From NCBI RefSeq assembly GCF_001006305.1, contig NZ_LBHJ01000003.1, positions 609,709-673,708 of the forward strand: a DNA stretch of 64,000 nt, written 5' to 3'. Positions 8,871 to 18,344 of this stretch are shown in pieces. The notes under the pieces were generated by a model. That model worked only from the letters and a program-made list of their open reading frames with translations, was not told the DNA's origin and did not search any database. Both the position numbers and the translations under genes were made by a program. Position 1 is the first letter of the stretch; each line of letters starts with the position of its first letter. Origin of the DNA: Silvibacterium bohemicum (lineage in GTDB: Bacteria; Acidobacteriota; Terriglobia; Terriglobales; Acidobacteriaceae).

Positions 8871-10694
8871 ATGGCCATCGACCCTGCTCGTCTTCATCCG
8901 CGGCCTCAGTTTAGGCGCACGTCTTTCGAACTCCTCAACGGTATCTGGGACTTCTGCATTGATGAAAGAGCGGAAGCAAAGGTCCCCCATGAAATCTCTT
9001 GGACTCGGGCGATTTTGGTACCGTTTAGCCCGGAAACGGCGTCAAGCGGCATCGGCGACACCAAATTCTATTCCGCTGTCTGGTATCGAAGAAGATTTGC
9101 TTCCCCTGTACTTTCAGATGACCAGAGGTTGTTGCTTCACTTTGAGGCTGTCGACTACCGCGCCACCATTTGGTTGAACGGGGCTAAGGTATGCGAACAC
9201 GAAGGGGGCTACACTCCCTTCGTCATCGATATCACTGACGCGCTGCAAACGGAAGGCGCTCAGGAACTGGTAGTTCGGGCAGAAGACGACCCAGCAGATC
9301 TGGCGAAACCACGAGGTAAGCAGGATTGGAAACTAGACCCTCACTCCATCTGGTATCCCCGGACGACAGGTATCTGGCAAACGGTGTGGTTAGAGACGGT
9401 ATCAACGATACGAATTGGATCGTTGCAATGGTCGTCCAACCTCGAGAGGTGGGAGATTGGGTTGGACGCGATTATCAATGCACCCGCCAAAGGCAAGCTG
9501 ATGTTGCATGTGGGACTTCGCTGTGGAGACCAGGTCCTCGCCGACGACCGCTACGAGGTTATCTGCGGCGAGGTGCACCGCCGTATTGCCCTCTCCGATC
9601 CCGGAATCGACGACTACCGAAATGCGCTCTTGTGGAGCCCTTCGTCGCCCACTCTCATCGACGCGGTGGTGGAGTTGCGCGACGAGGCTGGACAGCTGCT
9701 CGATGCTGTAACCAGCTATACCGCGTTGCGTTCCATCTCTGCTCAGGGAGATCGATTCCTTCTTAACGGGCGTCCCCTCAACCTAAGAATGGTTTTGGAC
9801 CAGGGTTATTGGCCGGACAGCGGCCTCACACCTCCTTCGGATGAGGCGCTTGAGCAGGATGTCCTTCTGGCCAAGCGGCTGGGATTCAATGGGGTTCGCA
9901 AACATCAGAAGGTTGAGTGCGCCCGCTATTTGCATTGGGCTGACAAACTCGGCCTACTTGTGTGGGAGGAGATGCCGAGCGCCTACCGTTACACCACCCA
10001 ATCCATTCAGCGGCTGACACGAGAGTGGATGCAGGTAATTGAGCGCGATCGCAGTCACCCCTGCATCGTAGCGTGGGTACCGTTTAACGAATCGTGGGGA
10101 GTGCCTGATTTACCAGAGAGTCCGGCTCAACGTCATTATGTTCAAGCTCTCTATCACCTGACGAAAGCATTGGATCCGACGCGTCTGGTAATAGGAAATG
10201 ACGGATGGGAGAGTGTCGCAACCGACATCATCGGCATTCACGACTACGACGGCCAGCCCGAGCGCATAGGAAAGCGATACGGCATCAATGATATCGAGGA
10301 GCATCTCTTCGAGCGTGAGCGCCCTGGCGGCCGCATGTTACTTCTCGGTGAGGATCGGGCATGGAAACATCCGATCGTTCTCACCGAATTCGGTGGGATC
10401 GCCTTAACGAACGAAGTAGATACGTGGGGCTATTCAAAAACGTCCACGGCAGAAGAGTTTGCGAACCAATATGCGGCGCTGCTTGCGGTAGTTCGTAATC
10501 TTCCAGCTCTCGCGGGTTTCTGTTACACGCAATTCGCCGATACCTACCAGGAAGCCAACGGCCTACTACATGCGGATCGTACTCCTAAAGTACCCTTGGA
10601 AAAAATTGCGCTCGCCACTACCGGATCCCTACCGGATCAAGATATCCACACGGCTATGCTTTGGCGAAAACATTTGATGAACCATGGCAGTTAA
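8871..10694 (+). CDS. Glycoside hydrolase family 2 enzyme (beta-galactosidase/glucuronidase-like)
   Basis: A 607-residue GH2 enzyme without a visible signal peptide. The sugar-binding jelly roll (RRTSFELLNGIWDF to about residue 185) contains FHFE-like LLLHFEAVDYRATIWLNG, followed by an immunoglobulin-like domain and a TIM barrel. The acid/base Glu is at residue 407 in VPFNESWGV and the nucleophile Glu at residue 506 in VLTEFGG. Substrate cannot be read from sequence. I prefer the ATG at 8871, which begins at the conserved N-terminal domain; a GTG at 8775 is an alternative. The gene converges on the GH1-like gene, overlapping its 3' end by 4 bp. Confidence 0.9.
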   Translation: MAIDPARLHPRPQFRRTSFELLNGIWDFCIDERAEAKVPHEISWTRAILVPFSPETASSGIGDTKFYSAVWYRRRFASPVLSDDQRLLLHFEAVDYRATIWLNGAKVCEHEGGYTPFVIDITDALQTEGAQELVVRAEDDPADLAKPRGKQDWKLDPHSIWYPRTTGIWQTVWLETVSTIRIGSLQWSSNLERWEIGLDAIINAPAKGKLMLHVGLRCGDQVLADDRYEVICGEVHRRIALSDPGIDDYRNALLWSPSSPTLIDAVVELRDEAGQLLDAVTSYTALRSISAQGDRFLLNGRPLNLRMVLDQGYWPDSGLTPPSDEALEQDVLLAKRLGFNGVRKHQKVECARYLHWADKLGLLVWEEMPSAYRYTTQSIQRLTREWMQVIERDRSHPCIVAWVPFNESWGVPDLPESPAQRHYVQALYHLTKALDPTRLVIGNDGWESVATDIIGIHDYDGQPERIGKRYGINDIEEHLFERERPGGRMLLLGEDRAWKHPIVLTEFGGIALTNEVDTWGYSKTSTAEEFANQYAALLAVVRNLPALAGFCYTQFADTYQEANGLLHADRTPKVPLEKIALATTGSLPDQDIHTAMLWRKHLMNHGS

Positions 10695-11989
10695 GATGGG
10701 ACTCTTTCATTCGCCATGGGCGGATAGCAGATACGATCCTTATGAAGCCACCAGCCGCTGCGTTGCAGCGCCTGGTGAGATGGAGCCAGGCCCTTTGCAA
10801 TCTGTCGTACAACAATTCCCAATTCCGATTCGACCGGGATTCCAGAGCGTGTATCAAAGACACCCGGTTCGTAATAGCCATTCTCGCGGGTAACGAGCTG
10901 ATTCCAATAAAACGAGCCGAGTAGTGCCCAGAAGGTCATCGCGATACACTGTGCGCCCTGGCTTCTTGCGCTCAAGACGCTCTCGTATATCGATGCCGCC
11001 CAGCGAATTTGCTCATTTACCTCTCCCCCAATATGGACCTCTGTAATGGCTACGGGAATTCGATATCGGTCCCACGCTTCCACGATGAGATCCCCCAATC
11101 CGAGAACCGGTGCGTTCTCAGATCGAACTGCCTCAACATCCACAAAAGTGCCTTCGGCTGATCTACATTCTTCAGGATAACTATCTACTTGATGATCGAG
11201 GTATCGGTCGCTCGTAGGATAAAAGTTGATACCGATAACGTCGGGAGGGCATGGATGCTCCGCAAACCACCCTATCTCATTCTCGGAGATGCCAGCAGAC
11301 AGCAGTTCGCGAAATAGCGAATGTCCAGAGTCCACTTTGCCACACAGCAGATCGATGGCCAGCCAACGACGCTGGTTGAGATTCTCCCATACAGGTCTCA
11401 GCATCTCGGTCCCGCTGACTCTTCCGAAATCATCGGTCTGGATGAGTTGCGCATCGTTTCGCACTTGGCGAATGGCTTCCATGCATAGGACGGTTGCCTT
11501 CAGTTGGTGGATCAGAGCTCGGAAGAGACTTGACCGCGACATCTGATGCGGGTACCAGAGGCCGTACATTCCGCTGAACCGTGCCGTCGTGTAGGGTTCA
11601 TTCACCGGGGTGTACTTGGCGATGTCCGGGTATCGGCGCGCTAGAGATCCGGCGTATGCGGCCAGCATTTGAGGGAATCGACTATCCAAGAGGTCTGTAT
11701 GGGCCGGCCCACTGCCATGATGAACCAGTCCCGCTATCACTTCTAATTGTGCTTTGCTGGCGCCCCGCACGTGTTCATCGGTCCATTTCCACGAGGACGC
11801 GCTTTCATAACGCTCCCACAACAGGCCGATCCGAAGGGAGGTCAATCCCAAGTCCGCGAACCTCGAATAATCCTGCGGTCGATGGGCGTGACCAGATAGC
11901 TCCATTTGATCGATGTACCTGTCGCCCACGCGGTTACAGGTATATTCGGCGCCTCCCCAAATCTGCAACGCTTCGAGTTCCATTTGCAT
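10691..11989 (-). CDS. GH1-like family 1 glycosyl hydrolase homologue
   Basis: A 432-residue TIM-barrel protein resembling the family 1 glycosylhydrolase modules that in other bacteria are often fused to a dTDP-4-dehydrorhamnose reductase; here the reductase half is absent. The acid/base Glu is seen at residue 131 (YTPVNEPYTT) and a likely nucleophile Glu at residue 317 (ITEVHIGG). No signal peptide. It is the last gene of a minus-strand operon with glf and a glycosyltransferase (3-bp gap to glf), so it probably acts on, or helps make, a galactofuranose-containing surface glycan. Whether it hydrolyses or transglycosylates is unknown. Confidence 0.8.
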   Translation of the reverse strand: MQMELEALQIWGGAEYTCNRVGDRYIDQMELSGHAHRPQDYSRFADLGLTSLRIGLLWERYESASSWKWTDEHVRGASKAQLEVIAGLVHHGSGPAHTDLLDSRFPQMLAAYAGSLARRYPDIAKYTPVNEPYTTARFSGMYGLWYPHQMSRSSLFRALIHQLKATVLCMEAIRQVRNDAQLIQTDDFGRVSGTEMLRPVWENLNQRRWLAIDLLCGKVDSGHSLFRELLSAGISENEIGWFAEHPCPPDVIGINFYPTSDRYLDHQVDSYPEECRSAEGTFVDVEAVRSENAPVLGLGDLIVEAWDRYRIPVAITEVHIGGEVNEQIRWAASIYESVLSARSQGAQCIAMTFWALLGSFYWNQLVTRENGYYEPGVFDTRSGIPVESELGIVVRQIAKGLAPSHQALQRSGWWLHKDRICYPPMANERVPS

Positions 11990-11992
11990 GAA

Positions 11993-13168
11993 TTAGGCCG
12001 CCTCAATGCCATGACCATTGAGGACTATGGGTTCCACAGTTTCGTCATGCCTCTCAGCTTTTGCGGGCGATGTCTCCTTTATCTTTTCGAAGGTTCGCAA
12101 TGCCTGTGCGACGACCTGGTCCATGTTGTAGTACTTATAGGTGGCAAGACGCCCTACGAAATGCACATGCGGCAGTGTGTCCGCTAATGCCTTGTAGCGC
12201 TGGTACAGTGCCGCATTTTGCGGTTGCGGAATGGGATAATACGGGGCTCCGTCCGCACAGGGATATTCGAAGACGATGCTGGTCTTGCGGTGTTTCTGCC
12301 CTGTCAGATCTTTGAACTCAGTGATACGTGTATAGGCATGTTCATTTGGATAATTGACAACAGGTGCGGTCTGATACCGATCTTGATCGTGCGTCTGATG
12401 ATCGAAACGCAGGGAACGGTAAGGCAACTTACCATAGCAATAGTCAAAATATTCATCCACAGGTCCGGTGAAAATCAGTTCGCGGAACCGCACTTCGTTC
12501 TTGACGTCTTTGTAGTGCGTGTTCAGCATGACGCTGATTTTTGGATGTGCAAGCATTCGATCGAACATCCGGGTATATCCATGAAGCGGCATCGCCTGAA
12601 ACTTGTCCGTAAAATATCGATCATCGCGACTTGTTCGAACCGGAACTCGCGCGGTCACCGCCGCGTCGAGTTCAGACGGGTCAAGGCCCCATTGCTTGCG
12701 CGTGTAGTTGCGAAAAAATTTCTCATAAAGCTCTCGTCCGACCCGGCTGACGACGACATCTTCTGAGGTCGTGATCGAATCCCGCGTCTCTGCGATCGAA
12801 GTGAGATAGGCATCTACTTCGTGACACGTGAGTCTGAGCCCATATAGCTTATTTATCGTGTCCGCGTTGATCGGCATTGGAACGAGCTGACCGTCAACAC
12901 TTGCCTTCACACGGTGCTCATAAGGCCGCCACGCCGTAAAACGCGACAGATACTGGAATACTTTTTCCGAGTTTGTATGAAAAATGTGGGGGCCGTATTT
13001 GTGGACCAAAATCCCTGCGTCATCGTAGAAATCGAAGGCATTGCCTGCGATGTGGTTGCGGCTATCGACCACCAGAACGCGAGCATTTTGCTCAGAAGCC
13101 ACCCGTTCCGCCAGAACACTGCCGGCAAAGCCTGCCCCCACAATCAGGTAGTCAAACACGGAGCACAC
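11993..13168 (-). CDS. glf: UDP-galactopyranose mutase
   Basis: Interconverts UDP-galactopyranose and UDP-galactofuranose using reduced FAD, supplying galactofuranose for cell-surface glycans. The 391-residue product has the FAD-binding start FDYLIVGAGFAGSVLAERVA, the substrate-domain segment KYGPHIFHTNSEKVF, the NYTRKQWGLDPSEL segment and the C-terminal VHFVGRLATYKYYNMDQVVAQAL, all characteristic of bacterial Glf. Its start overlaps the end of the upstream glycosyltransferase gene by 17 bp and the GH1-like gene follows 3 bp after its stop, so the three are co-translated. Confidence 0.95.
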   Translation of the reverse strand: MCSVFDYLIVGAGFAGSVLAERVASEQNARVLVVDSRNHIAGNAFDFYDDAGILVHKYGPHIFHTNSEKVFQYLSRFTAWRPYEHRVKASVDGQLVPMPINADTINKLYGLRLTCHEVDAYLTSIAETRDSITTSEDVVVSRVGRELYEKFFRNYTRKQWGLDPSELDAAVTARVPVRTSRDDRYFTDKFQAMPLHGYTRMFDRMLAHPKISVMLNTHYKDVKNEVRFRELIFTGPVDEYFDYCYGKLPYRSLRFDHQTHDQDRYQTAPVVNYPNEHAYTRITEFKDLTGQKHRKTSIVFEYPCADGAPYYPIPQPQNAALYQRYKALADTLPHVHFVGRLATYKYYNMDQVVAQALRTFEKIKETSPAKAERHDETVEPIVLNGHGIEAA

Positions 13169-14330
13169 TCAATTCCCCAACGCTTTCCTTCGCTGGTTTC
13201 GAGTCGTGCCGAATGCTTTGATCAATACACATCCACATTTCGTCAAATGTCTTGTCCCAGGATCGACCGCATAAAAATTTGTCGACGCGAGTATTGTGCG
13301 CTTGCACATCCGAGATCAGGCACCTGGAAATGCCATCGAGAAACGATTCTAAGTCCTCGGCAATCTCGACGAGGCCAAGCTCCCCGTAAGGTCGGACGAC
13401 ATCGCTGATTGCGGTTGACACAACAGGCTTTCCTGCCGCAAGAAATTCTGGCGTTTTCGTAGGGCTTATAAATTTTGTTGAATCATTGATCGCGAAGGGC
13501 TGCATCGCCACTTCCCAACCTGATAGATACCGAGGCAACGACGCATACGTTTTTTGCCCAAGGTAGTGAATATTTGTCGCTTTAGGCAAATGCTCTTCAG
13601 CAATTTTCACAACCGGTCCGATCAATACAAAATGCCAATCCCGCCGCGCGGCCGCGAGACTTCGCAATAATTCCTGGTCGAGCCGCTCATCCAGCACTCC
13701 GTAAAATCCAACTCTCGGACGGGGGATGGCCTTTTGATCTTCTGGCTCCGCCTGGAATTGCCTGGCGGTCGCGAAATGGTTTTGGTCGATGCTACTCGGA
13801 AAAAGGTGAACGTTACTATGTTGTGTTCGCTTTGAGGCAAATAGACTAGCGCCACCTGCAAACACCACGTCGGCAAGTTCAAAAAGCCGTCGTTCTTGTT
13901 CGATCAACCCGGGCGGGGCTCCCTGGAAGGCCGACAGTTCGTCCATGCAGTCATATACGGTGACGGCGGGATTGAGATGCTCTGAGAACAGCAACGCCAT
14001 TGGGGTGTAATACCAACTGATAAAGTCCCTCGTCCCGTTCGTAGCCAAATAATGATCGAGAAGGCTTCGCAGCGCAGCATGCGCCTCTCCCGCAGTGGAC
14101 CCGTGAGGAATCTGAGGGGTCAGCACCCGAACTCCGTCGCCCCCTGAATGCACCGAAAGCTCGGGACGGGAAACCGCCGTCCAAACCGGCTCCTCCCAAT
14201 AATGCACTAACCCCTTTCTCCCCGCTCTGCTGAGGAGATGCTGCGGTCGCTGATAGACGAAGTCCCAACGCAAATGGGAGAAACAGAGTATTTCGGTGCC
14301 CGGCTGGTCATTTACATTGGTCTCAATCAT
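13152..14330 (-). CDS. Glycosyltransferase (GT4-like), glf-associated
   Basis: A 392-residue two-domain GT-B-type protein. The N-terminal part begins LCFSHLRWDFVYQRPQHLLSR, a phrase typical of glycosyltransferases encoded beside UDP-galactopyranose mutase; the C-terminal half has GFYGVLDERLD and the donor-binding region SPTKTPEFLAAGKPVVST. Cytoplasmic, probably membrane-associated. Because it is translationally coupled to glf (17-bp overlap), the donor may be UDP-Galf, but this is inferred. First gene of the operon. The region 14331-14724 upstream contains no gene I can support and presumably holds its promoter and that of the divergent DUF892 gene. Confidence 0.85.
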   Translation of the reverse strand: MIETNVNDQPGTEILCFSHLRWDFVYQRPQHLLSRAGRKGLVHYWEEPVWTAVSRPELSVHSGGDGVRVLTPQIPHGSTAGEAHAALRSLLDHYLATNGTRDFISWYYTPMALLFSEHLNPAVTVYDCMDELSAFQGAPPGLIEQERRLFELADVVFAGGASLFASKRTQHSNVHLFPSSIDQNHFATARQFQAEPEDQKAIPRPRVGFYGVLDERLDQELLRSLAAARRDWHFVLIGPVVKIAEEHLPKATNIHYLGQKTYASLPRYLSGWEVAMQPFAINDSTKFISPTKTPEFLAAGKPVVSTAISDVVRPYGELGLVEIAEDLESFLDGISRCLISDVQAHNTRVDKFLCGRSWDKTFDEMWMCIDQSIRHDSKPAKESVGELSVLRV

Positions 14331-14724
14331 CTTTTTGTAAGATGCGCTTTATAGTTGAAAAGCATTCCAGCCCTCCCGTCGTCCAGGATGAAGCATCTAA
14401 CGTCGCACTTAATATTCACGTTCGCGCTAGGATCAGCTTCCTTCGAAGATCGCTTCTGGCAACGTACGGACGGGCCCATGTAAGCATGCTTCAAAGAGTT
14501 CCGGGCTCGCCTCACCGATGTACCAAGCGCAGGGTTGCCCGTAGCCAGCAGTTACGTACGCGGCGGCCGGGTTCGGCGAAGTACCCGATCCTGCAGGTGC
14601 CCTGCGTGCCTCGCATCCCAGTCGTAATCAAGCGGGAATATTCCGGCGCTTCGACAACAAATTCGTAGCAGCGCGCTTCTCACTGCTTAGATTCAAACTT
14701 TTTGTTACCCGGAGATGACGACAC

Positions 14725-15312
14725 ATGGCACTCAAAGAAGTTCTGATTGATGAATTGCGCGATATGTACTCGGCGGAAAACCAACTGGTGAAGGCTCTTC
14801 CGAAACTTGCCAAGGGCGCTAAAGATCCCGCACTCAAAACTCTCTTCACTTCCCATCTCGATGAGACCAAAGAACAGGTCAACCGCCTCAAGCAGGTCTT
14901 CGAGATTCTGGAAGAAAAGCCGACCGGCGAGCACTGCAATGGCATGGAAGGTGTCATTGAAGAAGGAGCGGATGCCTTGGAGAAAGATGAAGAAGGAGCT
15001 TCTTTCGACTCAGGCATCATTGGCGCCGCACTGCGAACGGAGCATTACGAAATTGCTGGATATACGGCGACAATCGCGATTGCAAAGGTCTTGGGTCTTT
15101 CGGATGTCGCCGCACTTCTGAATGAAAACCTGAAAGAAGAGCAGTCGGCATCCAACAAGATTTTGACCGTTGGGCAGACGATCCTCGAGGAAGCGAGCGG
15201 CGAGCCTGAAACGGAAAAGGGCCCAAAAAGCAGCAAAGAGAAGAGTTCCGCGAAAAAGAGCAAAGAAGACGAGAAAAAAGCGGCACCCGACCTAAAGAAG
15301 CGGTCTGCCTAA
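14725..15312 (+). CDS. DUF892 ferritin-like protein (YciE/YciF type)
   Basis: A 195-residue cytosolic protein whose first about 150 residues are the four-helix DUF892 bundle (LIDELRDMYSAENQLVKALPKLAKGA; SHLDETKEQVNRLKQVFE; IIGAALRTEHYEIAGYTA). Conserved Glu/His positions (E in YSAENQL, H in SHLDET, ExxH in RTEHYEIA) would form the di-metal site of the fold. The family is associated with general stress responses; its activity is not settled. The last about 40 residues are a low-complexity Lys/Glu/Ser tail, common in acidobacterial members. Stands alone. Confidence 0.9.
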   Translation: MALKEVLIDELRDMYSAENQLVKALPKLAKGAKDPALKTLFTSHLDETKEQVNRLKQVFEILEEKPTGEHCNGMEGVIEEGADALEKDEEGASFDSGIIGAALRTEHYEIAGYTATIAIAKVLGLSDVAALLNENLKEEQSASNKILTVGQTILEEASGEPETEKGPKSSKEKSSAKKSKEDEKKAAPDLKKRSA

Positions 15313-15323
15313 ACGGCAGGCCG
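15301..15323 (+). terminator. Hairpin over the stop codon of the DUF892 gene
   Basis: Nine-base arms (CGGTCTGCC and GGCAGGCCG, one G-T pair) flank a 5-base loop containing the TAA stop. There is no T-run after the stem, so it is at best a weak intrinsic terminator. Confidence 0.35.
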
Positions 15324-15477
15324 ATCAGTTGAGATCACGAGTGGCGTGCAAATCAGGGTACAGATGCGGACGATCGAGTTCAGCGTGTTATCAAGACTTG
15401 CCGCCTCACGTCGAAAACTTGCGCCAATCAGCGGGAAGGGGCGAGATTGTTGATTTAGGATCGCGATGAGCGTGAAT

Positions 15478-15509
15478 TGACGCCGGATCAGTCTGACGCC
15501 GGATCAGTC
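15478..15509. repeat. 16-bp tandem direct repeat, two copies
   Basis: The unit TGACGCCGGATCAGTC occurs twice head to tail. It abuts the integrase remnant on its 3' side and may be a replication slip or a relic of an insertion edge. No function is evident. Confidence 0.8.
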
Positions 15510-15780
15510 TCTAGAGCATGCCCGGATTGGGCGCTGCGAAATTTCTGGGCATTCGATTTCGTCAATGTGACCGCGGCCACTTACGCGTCTACTGAACGGT
15601 ACGACATGACCGCATTTGCCGACGAGGTCCACAATGGCCCAATGGCCCTGTCTGATCTGTAAATCCTCAACTGTCAACGTATAAAGCTCGGCCCGGCGCA
15701 ATCCGCAGCCCACGAGCACAGAAATCATTGCGAGATCGCGAGTATTGTGCAGATCATCCCGTCGGCTTTCTCCAGTAAGA
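15504..15780 (-). pseudogene. Fragment of a tyrosine recombinase/integrase
   Basis: A short piece reading LAMISVLVGCGLRRAELYTLTVEDLQIRQGHWAIVDLVGKCGHVVPF, which is the region around the first catalytic Arg (GCGLRRAEL) of IntI/XerC-like phage-type integrases. Both the N-terminal arm-binding domain and the C-terminal HxxR/Tyr catalytic segment are missing. The remainder of 15313-16015 shows no gene. It marks an old integration or recombination scar. Confidence 0.75.
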
Positions 15781-16015
15781 GCCTAGCCTGGTCTTGCGTC
15801 GGCTAATTTCCATGCGCGCTCCAAGCTGTTTGGCCCCTTGACCCGGCGAATGCCACATAAGGCCGTTGGTAGGGCGGCTTATACCAAGGTATTGGCGACA
15901 GACGACACCATCGTCTAATGGACCCGCCTCCACGCTTCTGGCTTAATCGCAGCAATGGAACGTATCTCCATTTATCGGAGACACGTATCCAAGCGGTTTG
16001 CTTAGGAGACAGGTC

Positions 16016-17389
16016 ATGATCGCACTTGAAGCGACATCCCGCACCACGTTATCCATATCACCCAACCGACGCAGTTTTCTTCGCGCCCTGGCAGCCGCCG
16101 GTGCCTTTAGCCGTTTCTTCTTTAGCTCCCTGAGTATGGGCGAAACAGGTCCTGGCACTGGCGCAGAGGCCTCGTTCGATAGCCTGCATGGTACGGATGC
16201 CGGGGTGGACAGTGACGAGTCAATCCGCCCATTTCACATTGACTTTCCGGAAGCAGCAATCGTCGACCTCCGCCGGCGCATCGCCGCGACAAACTGGCCG
16301 GAGAGGGAAACGGTGGCAGATGCATCCCAAGGCGTGCAACTCGCGACGATGCGCGAACTCGCGAGTTATTGGCAGAAGGAGTACGACTGGCGCAAGGTCG
16401 AAGCGCGGCTGAACGCCCTGCCAGAATTCACGACGAACATCGACGGGCTCGAGATTCACTTCATCCATGTTCGCTCGAAAAATGCGAATGCGCTTCCGAT
16501 GATCATCACGCACGGGTGGCCGGGATCAATTATCGAGCAGATGAAGATCGTAGGTCCTCTAACCGATCCAACCGCATACGGCGCGAAGGCCGAAGACTCA
16601 TTCAATGTCGTGATTCCGTCGCTGCCTGGTCATGGGTTTTCCGGAAAGCCCACTGCAACGGGCTGGAACCCACAGCGCATAGCGCGCGCCTGGGTCGTCC
16701 TGATGCAACGCCTTGGATACAAGCGTTACGTGGCGCAAGGCGGGGATTGGGGCAACGCGGTCACAGAGCAGATGGCTCTGCTGACGCCCCCAGGACTGCT
16801 TGGCATTCATACCAACATGCCTGCCACAGTGCCGGACGACATTGCGACGGCCTTGTCGGCCGGCGATCCGGCACCGTCTGGCCTCTCAGCCGACGAGGAG
16901 CTCGCCTACCATCAGCTCGACACCTTCTACAAGCATGGCCTTGGCTACGCCCAGGAGATGAGTCACCGTCCGCAGACGCTGTACGGACTTGAAGATTCGC
17001 CTGTCGGCCTAGCGGCCTGGATGCTCGACCACGATGCAGCCAGCGAGGCGCTCATCGCACGCGTCTTTGACGGGCAGTCTGAGGGGCTTACGCGAGACGA
17101 TATCCTCGAAAACATTACTCTCTACTGGTTGACGAAGACGGCGGTCTCTTCCGCTCGTCTGTATTGGGAAAGCAAGCTCAGCTTTTTCGCCCCAAAGGGC
17201 GTCGCCATTCCGGTTGCCGTGAGCGTCTTCCCCGACGAGATCTACGCAGCCCCGAAGAGCTGGACCGAGAAGGCGTATCCCAAGCTCATCCATTACAACC
17301 GCCTCCCCAAGGGCGGCCATTTTGCAGCGTGGGAGCAGCCGACACTCTTTACAGAGGAGCTCCGCGCCTCTTTCAGCTCGTTGCGCTAA
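16016..17389 (+). CDS. Exported epoxide hydrolase (EHN-type alpha/beta hydrolase)
   Basis: Hydrolyses epoxides to vicinal diols. The 457-residue product has an N-terminal export signal with twin Arg (NRRSFLRALAAAGAFSRF), then an EHN domain (IRPFHIDFPEAAIVDLRRRI to EYDWRKVEARLNALPEF), then an alpha/beta-hydrolase domain with oxyanion motif HGWPGS, nucleophile Asp at residue 244 in AQGGDWGNAV, and a final His in GGHFAAWEQP. The ATG at 16016 has AGGAGA upstream; an earlier in-frame start at 15998 is less convincing. Export is unusual for the family, though related secreted copies are known in Acidobacteria. It is followed by yceI-like, alpha/beta hydrolase and SDR genes on the same strand. Confidence 0.9.
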   Translation: MIALEATSRTTLSISPNRRSFLRALAAAGAFSRFFFSSLSMGETGPGTGAEASFDSLHGTDAGVDSDESIRPFHIDFPEAAIVDLRRRIAATNWPERETVADASQGVQLATMRELASYWQKEYDWRKVEARLNALPEFTTNIDGLEIHFIHVRSKNANALPMIITHGWPGSIIEQMKIVGPLTDPTAYGAKAEDSFNVVIPSLPGHGFSGKPTATGWNPQRIARAWVVLMQRLGYKRYVAQGGDWGNAVTEQMALLTPPGLLGIHTNMPATVPDDIATALSAGDPAPSGLSADEELAYHQLDTFYKHGLGYAQEMSHRPQTLYGLEDSPVGLAAWMLDHDAASEALIARVFDGQSEGLTRDDILENITLYWLTKTAVSSARLYWESKLSFFAPKGVAIPVAVSVFPDEIYAAPKSWTEKAYPKLIHYNRLPKGGHFAAWEQPTLFTEELRASFSSLR

Positions 17390-17444
17390 TCGCGAGATAT
17401 TACTTCTCGGCCAGGTCAACAATTTTGAAAAGGAGATTCACCAC

Positions 17445-18020
17445 ATGACTTCAATAACCGCAACCGCTATTCTCACCGGCACAACTACCGCTTCCAGCAC
17501 CTGGAAGATCGATCCTGCCCACTCGGTAGCTGAGTTCAAGGTAAGGCATATGATGATCTCGTATGTGAGGGGCGCGTTCTCCGGACTTTCCGGCGTGCTG
17601 AGGCTGGACGAAACAGATTACACGCATTCCACTGTGGAGGCGTCGATCCCCGCTGCCAGCGCAAGAACCGTCGATGAAAACCTCAATGCCCATCTGAAGA
17701 ACGCGGACTTCTTCGATGTCGAGAACTTTCCAACGCTGACGTTCAAATCTACGAACATCCGATCCACGGGCGGTCGCAACTACGCAGTTACGGGCGATCT
17801 GACGATCCGCGGTGTCGCTAAATCCGTGACTCTGAGTGTGGACGACGTGAGCGAGCCTTCCATTGACCCCTGGGGCAATCGGCGCATCGGCATTTCCGGC
17901 TCCGCTAAGGTCAATCGCAAGGATTTTGGGCTCACATGGAATACACCGCTGGAGCTCGGCGGCGTGCTGGTGGGCGACGAAGTGACTATCACGCTGGATG
18001 TGCAGTTCATCAAGGAATAG
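17445..18020 (+). CDS. YceI family lipid-binding protein
   Basis: A 191-residue lipocalin-like beta-barrel protein. It shows the YceI pattern: STWKIDPAHSVAEFKVRHMM, then LSGVLRLDE, HLKNADFFDVENFPTLTFKST, GDLTIRGVAKSVTL and RIGISGSAKVNRKDFGLTWN. Family members bind isoprenoid or other long-chain lipids in the periplasm; this copy has only a weak hydrophobic N-terminus (ITATAILTGTTTASS), so export is uncertain. The ATG at 17445 has AAAAGGAGA upstream. It follows the epoxide hydrolase by 55 bp and ends with TAG. 18021-18344 has no gene. Confidence 0.92.
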   Translation: MTSITATAILTGTTTASSTWKIDPAHSVAEFKVRHMMISYVRGAFSGLSGVLRLDETDYTHSTVEASIPAASARTVDENLNAHLKNADFFDVENFPTLTFKSTNIRSTGGRNYAVTGDLTIRGVAKSVTLSVDDVSEPSIDPWGNRRIGISGSAKVNRKDFGLTWNTPLELGGVLVGDEVTITLDVQFIKE

Positions 18021-18344
18021 TGGGTGAGGCGTCGGCAGCCTGCGGTCTTTGGGAGTCATTCGATCACTACCTCGGTGGCGCTTGGCCATGAGGGTTTCAT
18101 GTCCAAACAGCAACGTGAAGAGTCCCCGACACAATCGTTCCCCAGCTGCATTGAGCAGGTGCAGGGCCTGACTCATGCTTCTGCCGTGGGATGGCAACAG
18201 GAAAAGTGGGACAGAGACAAGAAGAAAAATACGAGGCCCGCTTGAGGAAGCTGCAGCAGTATATATGCGAGCTTCTCATCATGAATCAACAGCTCCCGGA
18301 GTTATTAGAACCAGCAACAAACCAACAGTTCCAGGAGGTTGCCA

